From: an uncultured Odoribacter sp.
GTDB lineage: Bacteria > Bacteroidota > Bacteroidia > Bacteroidales > Marinifilaceae
Direction of reading: 5' to 3'
Length of the DNA stretch: 6,597 nucleotides
Assembly: GCA_900548135.1 (NCBI GenBank)
Contig: URJC01000143.1
Location: forward strand, 1-6,597
The notes under the pieces are model-generated. The model was given only the letters and a program-made list of their open reading frames with translations. It was not told the DNA's origin and searched no databases. Positions 1 through 5,394 of the stretch are shown piece by piece; the stretch's first letter is position 1, and each line of letters starts with the position of its first letter. The translations under genes were made by a program, and so were the position numbers.

Positions 1-237
1 CATATGGGTGATGTTTTTCCGGATTTCCTCTGCAAACCCGGAGAAAATATCTGAGATATGAATCCGGTAAGAGAGGTAGATCTGGCTACCGTCCAGTCCC
101 AGTTGATAAGGTTTGATGTCTTCGGTACTCAATAAATAAGTCAATACCGGTTCCAGGTTTTTCTTTGGTAGATTGTTCAGCGGAGAAGTGCAAAACAGAT
201 ACGAACGCTGATATACGAACATCCGGATCTCGGAACT
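1..237 (-). pseudogene. Out-of-frame YbjN/T3SS-chaperone-like C-terminal segment of the protease gene, cut by the window edge
   Basis: Read from base 237 to base 1, this frame is open for 79 codons with no stop and looks like real protein: SSEIRMFVYQ, then SPLNNLPKKNLEPVLTYLL, then YQLGLDGSQIYLSYRIHIS, then EEIRKNITHM. The alternating pattern (strand, LP, helix with LL, a G-x-Q-I-Y-L-S-Y strand, helix EEI) is that of YbjN-like or type III secretion chaperone-like domains. It joins naturally to the protease frame, which is convincing up to about His251 (bases 239-241). The net change is one extra base or two missing bases near 229-245. It has no start codon of its own in a sensible place, so I treat it as the displaced end of the protease and not as a separate gene. 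It continues beyond base 1. A sequencing error cannot be told from a true mutation here. Confidence 0.72.
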
Positions 238-991
238 TATGAAAAGTCCAACTTTCATAGCCGACACGTGCCAACACTGGATTGATACCCATATCTTCAA
301 TGGCTTTTTCACAGAAAGCAGCTAGTTCAGTAAGTCCTCTTTGCTGGAAAATATTTTCCGGTAATTTTTCGCCGCAGCAAGGGCAATATTCGTCTTCCTC
401 AGAGATGAATTCTTCGCAACTCGTACACTGTACATTGAAATTGGTCCGGTCAAGCTGTTCAATTTGTTCCAGTAAGGCTGACAAAGCGGTAACAGGTATA
501 CCGAAACCCATATTATCGGCGTTTGTCAGTTTACTGGTTGTGATGGCTATAACTTCGCCGTTTTGATTGAACATAGGACCTCCGCTGTTTCCCGGGTTGA
601 TGGCTGCATCTGTCTGGATATAATAGTTGTCATCCATCAATTGCTTGGGTGAAGAAATAGTACCTTCTGTTGCAGTGAAAGGCATCCCGAACGGATAACC
701 GGCGACATTGATTTTTTGTCCCAGGACGGCTTCATTTCCGGCAAGATTTATTTCCGGGAGCCTCGAAAAATCACCTTCAGCTGATAATAGTGCTATGTCA
801 AGCGAAGGATTGACCAGAATGACCTTGGCCAGATAACGGTTTTTTTCGTTATCCTCCAGAGCCACTTGCCGGAAACCCTCTACAACATGATAATTGGTGA
901 CAAAAAAGTCGTATCTTTTTAAATAGAAGCAACTGCCTGATCCTCCGGCATGATTGACTTTATAGACGGTTTGAAATATATTTTGATCCAT
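86..991 (-). CDS. Cytoplasmic trypsin-like (HtrA/Deg-type) serine protease with zinc ribbon; C-terminus frameshifted
   Basis: The open frame gives 301 residues from ATG 991 (MDQNIFQTVYK). Residues 15-180 form a family S1C peptidase domain. The visible catalytic triad is His35 in TNYHVV, Asp65 in NPSLDIALL and Ser136 in NPGNSGGP. There is no signal peptide, membrane segment or PDZ domain, so it should act in the cytoplasm. A zinc ribbon follows, with Cys189-x2-Cys192 and Cys203-x2-Cys206 (YCPCCGEKL). Residues 215-251 begin a further domain. From about residue 252 the translation becomes unlike a folded protein and stops at TAG 86-88, while a plausible continuation lies in another frame (see the next entry). 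The gene starts 22 bp after the upstream minus-strand gene ends, so the two are probably co-transcribed. A longer start at 1138 would overlap that gene and encodes a non-protein-like leader, so I reject it. Protease assignment is firm; the substrate is unknown. Confidence 0.85.
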   Translation of the reverse strand: MDQNIFQTVYKVNHAGGSGSCFYLKRYDFFVTNYHVVEGFRQVALEDNEKNRYLAKVILVNPSLDIALLSAEGDFSRLPEINLAGNEAVLGQKINVAGYPFGMPFTATEGTISSPKQLMDDNYYIQTDAAINPGNSGGPMFNQNGEVIAITTSKLTNADNMGFGIPVTALSALLEQIEQLDRTNFNVQCTSCEEFISEEDEYCPCCGEKLPENIFQQRGLTELAAFCEKAIEDMGINPVLARVGYESWTFHKFRDPDVRISAFVSVLHFSAEQSTKEKPGTGIDLFIEYRRHQTLSTGTGR

Positions 992-1013
992 GATGTTAAA
1001 TTTATAAGGTGAT

Positions 1014-2351
1014 TTAGTTTCCGAAATTTTTTGCTGCCAGTTCCTGTACCTGGGTGGTGTATTCTTCCGCACTGATTTGTCCGCTTGCCAATTGTTGTTG
1101 TAACAATTGCACTTGCTGCAAATAACTCTGCATACCATTGCCTTGCATCATTTGTTGCATGTTTTGCATTACTTGTTGCTGTATAGCCTGCATATTTTTC
1201 ATATATTCATTCATGTCGATACCGTTGTTTTCTTCTTCGTCATCATCAAGCTCGTCCTCCATAATCGCTTCCATGGCTTCGTAAAGAACCGGGGCAGCCT
1301 GTTCCCAGGGCTGGGCAGATGTTTTTTTCAGGGCTTTTACCACCACTTTATTGACATCTTCCTGTAAATTATTGTAATAATATAGTTCATAAAATTTGTA
1401 AAGCATCATAATACAGGCTGTCATATAATCTCCCGATTCCATGTAAGCGGAGATTTTTTTATAGCTATCTTCGAAATTCTCTTGTATATTTTGCAGGTTT
1501 GAACGGCGTTTGGCTGGTATGAATGTTTCTACGAAATAAAGATCCCCGGCCAGTTCTTCCGGACTCATTTTTTGCAATTTTTCAATGACAGCTTTTCCCT
1601 GGGCAGTGATTTCAGGTAACGGGATATCTTCGCGGTCCATGTCGCGGATTGCTTTTTGCATATCATTCAGCAATTGTCCTTGAGGTTGAGCAAAATACAT
1701 GAATTTCATTAAAGTTGTGTCAATGATATTCCAGATATATCCGTATTTACGTGAAGATTCAAAATATTTTACGGCATCGAGGCATTCTTTGCAGCTCACT
1801 TGCAGGGCATTATAGATATTATTCCTGCTTTCTGCATCATAGGGAGTGACTTTAGGTTCATAGATGCGCCGGGCACCGAATTTAGTTTCAAACTCATCGT
1901 CGTATTTGTCTCCTGTGCGGCAAATTTCTTCCAGGATATAATAGATCTTGTAGGGATTGATCAGTTGGATAGGACAACTGTACTCAAAATAGAGCTGATT
2001 ATCTTTCAGATAGATCATGGCAAGATCCATGGCATTGAAATTCAAGCCTGCAACCTGCCGTAATAACGGAATCCGTCCTTTTTCCGGTAAGGCAACAAAA
2101 GGCGCTGTAATAGTTAATTGCTCATCATTCAGATGGACTATGATTGAACCGTGAGGGATTTTAAATTCATTTCCTTGCACATTCCCATATTTGGTACGGA
2201 AATCACCATTGATGTAGTCTAATAAGGAATAGAACGATTTCAGGTACTCGTGATTCTCAAAAGCTTCAACACTGGCATCAAATGCCTCTACATTCAACTT
2301 ACTTTCTGTTGAAGTAATCATGGGAGGGGTAAAAGTTGGTGTTTGTTTCAT
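1014..2351 (-). CDS. YbjN-like N-terminal domain protein with SHOCT-like C-terminus; function unknown
   Basis: The product is 445 residues with no signal peptide. Residues 35-160 have the layout of a YbjN/CesT-like domain: APFVALPEKGRIPLLRQV, a strand DNQLYFEYSCP, then INPYKIYYILEEIC. Residues 175-365 are mostly helical and otherwise unrecognised. An acidic linker (365-376, mainly Asp and Glu) leads to a Gln/Met-rich, probably coiled-coil stretch (380-420). The last 30 residues (LLQQQLASGQISAEEY) resemble a SHOCT motif, a short C-terminal element often found on oligomerising or membrane-associated proteins. ATG 2351 is chosen because it is the first ATG after the promoter; the codon further upstream at 2384 is TTG and would add only 11 weak residues. 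The leader is A-rich with no Shine-Dalgarno sequence. It is the first gene of an operon with the protease, which carries a similar YbjN-like domain. I infer that the two products work together, perhaps as adaptor and protease. Confidence 0.8.
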   Translation of the reverse strand: MKQTPTFTPPMITSTESKLNVEAFDASVEAFENHEYLKSFYSLLDYINGDFRTKYGNVQGNEFKIPHGSIIVHLNDEQLTITAPFVALPEKGRIPLLRQVAGLNFNAMDLAMIYLKDNQLYFEYSCPIQLINPYKIYYILEEICRTGDKYDDEFETKFGARRIYEPKVTPYDAESRNNIYNALQVSCKECLDAVKYFESSRKYGYIWNIIDTTLMKFMYFAQPQGQLLNDMQKAIRDMDREDIPLPEITAQGKAVIEKLQKMSPEELAGDLYFVETFIPAKRRSNLQNIQENFEDSYKKISAYMESGDYMTACIMMLYKFYELYYYNNLQEDVNKVVVKALKKTSAQPWEQAAPVLYEAMEAIMEDELDDDEEENNGIDMNEYMKNMQAIQQQVMQNMQQMMQGNGMQSYLQQVQLLQQQLASGQISAEEYTTQVQELAAKNFGN

Positions 2352-2374
2352 TATATTCTGTTTTATTTTCAGGA

Positions 2375-2394
2375 TGCCGGTCAAGATGCCGGCA
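2375..2394 (-). other. Small GC-rich hairpin in the leader of the YbjN-like/protease operon
   Basis: TGCCGG (2375-2380) and CCGGCA (2389-2394) pair as a perfect 6-bp stem with an 8-base loop. The element sits in the predicted 5' untranslated RNA, between the promoter and ATG 2351. The same bases contain a direct repeat of GATGCCGG (2373-2380 and 2385-2392). No U-run follows on the minus strand, so it is not a terminator. It may affect translation or RNA stability, or be chance. Confidence 0.3.
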
Positions 2395-2466
2395 GGCTGT
2401 TCGTTATTATTAGCACAAATTGGCTGGTAATTAAAATTTGTTTATAACATGGCCAATACGCTTTTA

Positions 2467-2496
2467 CAAATATAGACAGGAAATGCACTTATGCAA
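2467..2496 (-). promoter_or_regulatory. Bacteroidota-type promoter for the YbjN-like/protease operon
   Basis: On the minus strand, TATATTTG (2474 to 2467) fits the Bacteroides -7 consensus TAnnTTTG exactly. A TTG (2496 to 2494) lies 19 bp upstream, matching the -33 element and its usual spacing. Transcription would begin near 2460, leaving a leader of about 110 bases before ATG 2351. No other match of this quality was seen upstream of the gene. Confidence 0.65.
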
Positions 2497-2543
2497 GAAT
2501 TAATACTTGCTTTTTATAGGTTTTTGGAATATTGATCCTTACT

Positions 2544-2573
2544 TTAAATTTTAGAGGAAGTTCCAAAATTTAA
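2544..2573. promoter_or_regulatory. 30-bp near-perfect dyad, candidate operator in front of the TlpA-like gene
   Basis: The arms are TTAAATTTTAGA (2544-2555) and TCCAAAATTTAA (2562-2573); 11 of 12 positions pair, around a 6-base centre. The dyad ends one base before the predicted -7 box at 2575, so it occupies the region between -33 and -7. A further TTTTGGAA at 2522-2529 is an exact inverted copy of TTCCAAAA (2561-2568) within the right arm region. This placement suits a repressor or activator site. It could also be an AT-rich chance palindrome or, if the promoter lies further upstream, a leader hairpin. Confidence 0.4.
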
Positions 2574-2582
2574 TTACATTTG
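2551..2582 (+). promoter_or_regulatory. Probable promoter of the tlpA-like/ybaK/mutY unit
   Basis: TACATTTG (2575-2582) matches the Bacteroidota -7 consensus TAnnTTTG. The -33 element is poor: only TTA at 2551-2553, 21 bp upstream, in place of TTG. Transcription would start near 2589, giving a short leader before ATG 2607. The weak -33 box together with the overlapping dyad suggests the promoter could need an activator or be controlled by a repressor. Confidence 0.45.
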
Positions 2583-2606
2583 TTTGCTGTACTAAATATG
2601 GGAATA

Positions 2607-3779
2607 ATGAAAAAATTAAGTGTAATTATATTTGTGCTGATGACATTGGAGGTATTCGGACAGCATGGGTTTGTAATAGAAGGAAAAGTAAAGGAGGCCC
2701 CGGACAATTCTGTAATACAACTTTTGTATTGGCAGGGAAATGTGGGAGAAGTTATTGCTGCGGATACGCTGCGGAAAGGAAAATTCTTGCTCCGGGGAAG
2801 TGTGAGGGAATTTCCTGCACGGATGTCAGTTTGTTTTGAAAACGATTCGTTGTTTTACGGTGATTGTACACTTTGGATTGGAGAGCCGGTGACTAAAATA
2901 AAAGGAAAGGAGTTTTGTGTTTCGCTTTGGAAAGTAAAGAGTAAGCTGAAATTGCAACGGGAAGAAAATGAATTTGTAAAAAAAACGGCGCGGGTTACCC
3001 GGGAATATGCAGCGTTCCGGCATGAAAAAGATCAGGAATGGAAGGCTGAGTATAAAGACCGGAACAGTAAATATCCCCAAATGACGGATTATCCGGTGAC
3101 CCGCTTGTGTGATTCTTTGTCTGCATTGAATTTGAAGGCTAACTTAGAGGCTTTGGAAAAATGTGAGGTCTTGTCGGAAGTTGGTTTGGAGAAACTGTAT
3201 CCGCTGGGGCGTGAGCTTCATTATTCCCCCTCTCCCCGTATTACCCGGGAAACGGTAGAGAAATTATACCGGCGGGTGGATCCTGCCTTGAAAAGTTCGA
3301 ATCGGGCCAATGAGATTTATCTTTATCTTAATCCTTGTATGATAGCTGGGGTTGGGGATGATATGGTTGATGGAGAATTGTTTGATTTGGAAGGAAACCG
3401 GCATCAGTTGACGGATTACAAAGGAAAATATATTTTGCTCGATTTCTGGAGCAGTGCCTGTGGTCCTTGTATCATGGCACAGCCTGAGCTGGGGAAGGTT
3501 GCCGGAAAGTATCCGGATCACTTGAATGTGGTCAGTATTTCTCTGGACGTTTCGAAGGAAATGTGGCGTCAGGCGTCAGGTCAGTTGAAAGGGGTGAATC
3601 TCTCTGATTTAAAGGGGGAGGGAGGTATTGTTGCCAGGTATGGTTATGAGGGTATGCCTAAGTTTGTCCTCATTAGTCCGGAGGGGAAAATTTTAGAAAA
3701 ATGGAATGGTTACCGGAAAGGAAGTTTAGAAGAACGTTTGGTAAAATATATGAACAATAATGGCGGTAAAAATAAATAA
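2607..3779 (+). CDS. TlpA-like periplasmic thiol-disulfide oxidoreductase with DUF4369-like N-terminus
   Basis: The product is 390 residues. Residues 1-18 form a signal peptide (MKKLSVIIFVLMTLEVFG) with no lipobox cysteine, so export to the periplasm is expected. Residues 20-110 look like the DUF4369 beta domain common in Bacteroidota (FVIEGKV, then AADTLRKGKFLLRG). A charged helical linker (110-250) follows, then a thioredoxin-like redoxin domain (254-385). It has the active site Cys285-Gly-Pro-Cys288 in LDFWSSACGPC and a probable cis-proline, Pro351, in GMPKFVLISPEG. Such proteins reduce or exchange disulfides in the envelope; the partner cannot be read from sequence. ATG 2607 is preferred because the upstream TTG (2580) lies inside the predicted -7 box; ATG 2598 is a possible alternative adding three residues. 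Its 3' end overlaps ybaK by 20 bp. The family is clear and the specific role is not. Confidence 0.88.
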   Translation: MKKLSVIIFVLMTLEVFGQHGFVIEGKVKEAPDNSVIQLLYWQGNVGEVIAADTLRKGKFLLRGSVREFPARMSVCFENDSLFYGDCTLWIGEPVTKIKGKEFCVSLWKVKSKLKLQREENEFVKKTARVTREYAAFRHEKDQEWKAEYKDRNSKYPQMTDYPVTRLCDSLSALNLKANLEALEKCEVLSEVGLEKLYPLGRELHYSPSPRITRETVEKLYRRVDPALKSSNRANEIYLYLNPCMIAGVGDDMVDGELFDLEGNRHQLTDYKGKYILLDFWSSACGPCIMAQPELGKVAGKYPDHLNVVSISLDVSKEMWRQASGQLKGVNLSDLKGEGGIVARYGYEGMPKFVLISPEGKILEKWNGYRKGSLEERLVKYMNNNGGKNK

Positions 3780-4245
3780 AACCAATGCGGCACGTTTGCT
3801 CGATAAGGCAAAGATTGCCTATGAACTGGTGCCCTACGAGGTAGATGAAAATAATCTGGCGGCTACTCATGTGGCTGAACAATTGGGAGAAGATATTGCC
3901 CAGGTATTCAAGACGCTGGTACTGAGGGGAGACAAAAACGGTATTTTTGTCTGTGTGATTCCAGGAAATGCAGAAGTTGATCTGAAATTAGCTGCAAAAG
4001 CTTCCGGCAATAAAAGTGCCGAAATGATTCATATGAAAGAATTGTTGCCAACTACCGGGTATATCCGGGGAGGATGTTCGCCTGTCGGGATGAAAAAGCC
4101 TTTTCCGGTTTTTATTCATTCCAGTTGTATGGAATTTGGATATATTTATATCAGTGCCGGCGTACGTGGGCTACAGATTAAAATAGCACCCGGGGATTTG
4201 GTGGATTATGCGGGGGCTAGGGTGACCGGATTGATTCACGAATGA
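3760..4245 (+). CDS. ybaK: Cys-tRNA(Pro)/Cys-tRNA(Cys) deacylase YbaK
   Basis: This 161-residue protein is full length for the YbaK/EbsC family (usually about 155-165). Family members hydrolyse Cys-tRNA(Pro) formed by prolyl-tRNA synthetase and so correct a trans-editing problem in the cytoplasm. The conserved lysine needed for activity appears as Lys51 in VFKTLVLRG. The family signature YIRGGCSPVGMKK spans 101-113, and ISAGVRGLQI (131-140) is the usual C-terminal motif. The ATG lies inside the last codons of the TlpA-like gene in a different frame, giving a 20-bp overlap. This suggests translational coupling; no other start fits. mutY follows after 9 bp. The overlap is unlikely to mean related function, because YbaK is a housekeeping enzyme. 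Confidence 0.93.
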   Translation: MAVKINKTNAARLLDKAKIAYELVPYEVDENNLAATHVAEQLGEDIAQVFKTLVLRGDKNGIFVCVIPGNAEVDLKLAAKASGNKSAEMIHMKELLPTTGYIRGGCSPVGMKKPFPVFIHSSCMEFGYIYISAGVRGLQIKIAPGDLVDYAGARVTGLIHE

Positions 4246-4254
4246 TTTATCATT

Positions 4255-5322
4255 ATGGAGATTGCAGCTGTTTTAATCCGTTGGTATGCTGAAAATAAAC
4301 GGGAATTGCCTTGGCGTGAAACTACAGATCCATACCGGATTTGGATTTCAGAGATTATCTTACAACAGACACGGGTGGCGCAGGGACTTGGATATTTCAA
4401 CCGGTTTATGGAGCGTTTTCCGGATGTTCATGCGTTGGCAGAGGCATCGGATGATGAAGTGATGAAATATTGGCAAGGATTAGGCTACTATAGCCGTGCC
4501 CGTAATTTGCATGCGGCTGCTCAGGAAATTGTGACAAGGTTTGGGGGAGTTTTCCCACAGGATTATCAAAAGGTGTTGAGTTTGAAAGGAATAGGTGAAT
4601 ATACGGCGGCAGCTATCTGTTCGTTTGCCTGGAAATTGCCCTATGCGGTGGTGGATGGAAATGTATTTCGTGTTTTAGCCCGGGTGTTTGGCATAGATAC
4701 TCCTATTGATAGCGTGGTTGGGAAAAAGGAATTTTCCGGTTTGGCACAGGAATTGCTCGATTGCAGGCATCCTGATCTATATAATCAGGCAATTATGGAT
4801 TTCGGTGCTATGCAGTGTACTCCAAAGGCACCTGCTTGTTTATATTGTCCTTTGCAGGATTGCTGCGTTGCCCTGGCTTCAGGGCAAGTAGATCAATTGC
4901 CGGTCAGGATGGGTAAGACTGCTGTAAAGCCGCGTTATTTCAATTATTTGCATATCCATTGTCAGGGAATCAATTTATTGGCAAAGCGCGAGGCAAAAGA
5001 TATCTGGCAAAATCTCTATGAGTATCCTTTAATAGAGACCCCGCAGCCGATGGATTGGGAAGAGTTACAGCAGACGGAGGCTTATCGGCAGCTCATGGAA
5101 GGGACAGGAGAAGTACGGCTATTGCGAAGTTTAAAAATGCCCAGGCATATACTTTCCCACCGGATTATTTATGCCTGTTTCCATGAGATTGAGGTAGCTC
5201 GTTTCTCTGAAGCGATGCAGCGTTTTTTACAGGTTCCTGAAGTCGGGATGGAACAATATGCGGTTTCCCGCCTGATTGAATTATACCGGGAGAAAAACAA
5301 TGAAATAGGATTGTTGTTTTAA
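4255..5322 (+). CDS. mutY: A/G-specific adenine DNA glycosylase MutY
   Basis: The 355-residue product is complete and normal in length. MutY removes adenine mispaired with 8-oxoguanine, preventing G:C to T:A changes after oxidative damage. Visible features in order are LPWR (18-21), catalytic Glu33 in SEIILQQTRV, the helix-hairpin-helix LSLKGIGEYTAAAI (108-121), and catalytic Asp134 in VVDGNVFRVLAR. The [4Fe-4S] cluster ligands are Cys188-x6-Cys195-x2-Cys198-x5-Cys204. A NUDIX-like C-terminal domain (about 228-345) should read 8-oxoG. Its HILSHR (298-303) corresponds to the FSH recognition loop, with Leu for Phe. The start ATG is 9 bp after the ybaK stop with no Shine-Dalgarno sequence, which is ordinary in Bacteroidota. 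It is the last gene of the unit and ends just before a strong terminator. Confidence 0.96.
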   Translation: MEIAAVLIRWYAENKRELPWRETTDPYRIWISEIILQQTRVAQGLGYFNRFMERFPDVHALAEASDDEVMKYWQGLGYYSRARNLHAAAQEIVTRFGGVFPQDYQKVLSLKGIGEYTAAAICSFAWKLPYAVVDGNVFRVLARVFGIDTPIDSVVGKKEFSGLAQELLDCRHPDLYNQAIMDFGAMQCTPKAPACLYCPLQDCCVALASGQVDQLPVRMGKTAVKPRYFNYLHIHCQGINLLAKREAKDIWQNLYEYPLIETPQPMDWEELQQTEAYRQLMEGTGEVRLLRSLKMPRHILSHRIIYACFHEIEVARFSEAMQRFLQVPEVGMEQYAVSRLIELYREKNNEIGLLF

Positions 5323-5349
5323 GTGTTGTAGCAGATGGAAGAGATTGAA

Positions 5350-5394
5350 TCCCGACTGGTAATTGTTATCAGTCGGGACTTTATTTATTTATTT
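5350..5394 (+). terminator. Intrinsic terminator after mutY, possibly bidirectional
   Basis: TCCCGACTG (5350-5358) pairs perfectly with CAGTCGGGA (5370-5378). The stem continues through one G·T wobble and three A-T or T-A pairs to a 3-base loop, about 13 pairs in all. A T-rich run of repeated TTTA follows on the plus strand to about 5394. It lies 27 bp after the mutY stop and 6 bp beyond the end of the convergent catalase gene. The same hairpin could therefore stop catalase transcription, although the minus-strand tail is less U-rich. Confidence 0.88.

Noticed and set aside
282..566. Plus-strand open frame opposite the protease; similar short frames at 1107-1367, 1800-2063, 2826-3080, 3264-3521 and 4706-4891.
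   Set aside because: All lie within better-supported genes in other frames, with low-complexity or unpatterned translations and no promoter or start context.
992..1138. N-terminal extension of the protease starting at 1138 (Cys- and Asn-rich leader).
   Set aside because: It overlaps the end of the YbjN-like gene by over 120 bp, is not protein-like and lies out of frame with that gene. ATG 991 just after the upstream stop leads straight into the peptidase fold.
2352..2384. TTG start at 2384 for the YbjN-like protein.
   Set aside because: It adds 11 residues with no domain content and overlaps the leader hairpin; ATG 2351 is the ordinary choice.
5379..5394. Tandem TTTA repeat as a possible microsatellite.
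   Set aside because: Only about four units, and it serves as the U-rich tail of the terminator, partly overlapping the catalase stop.
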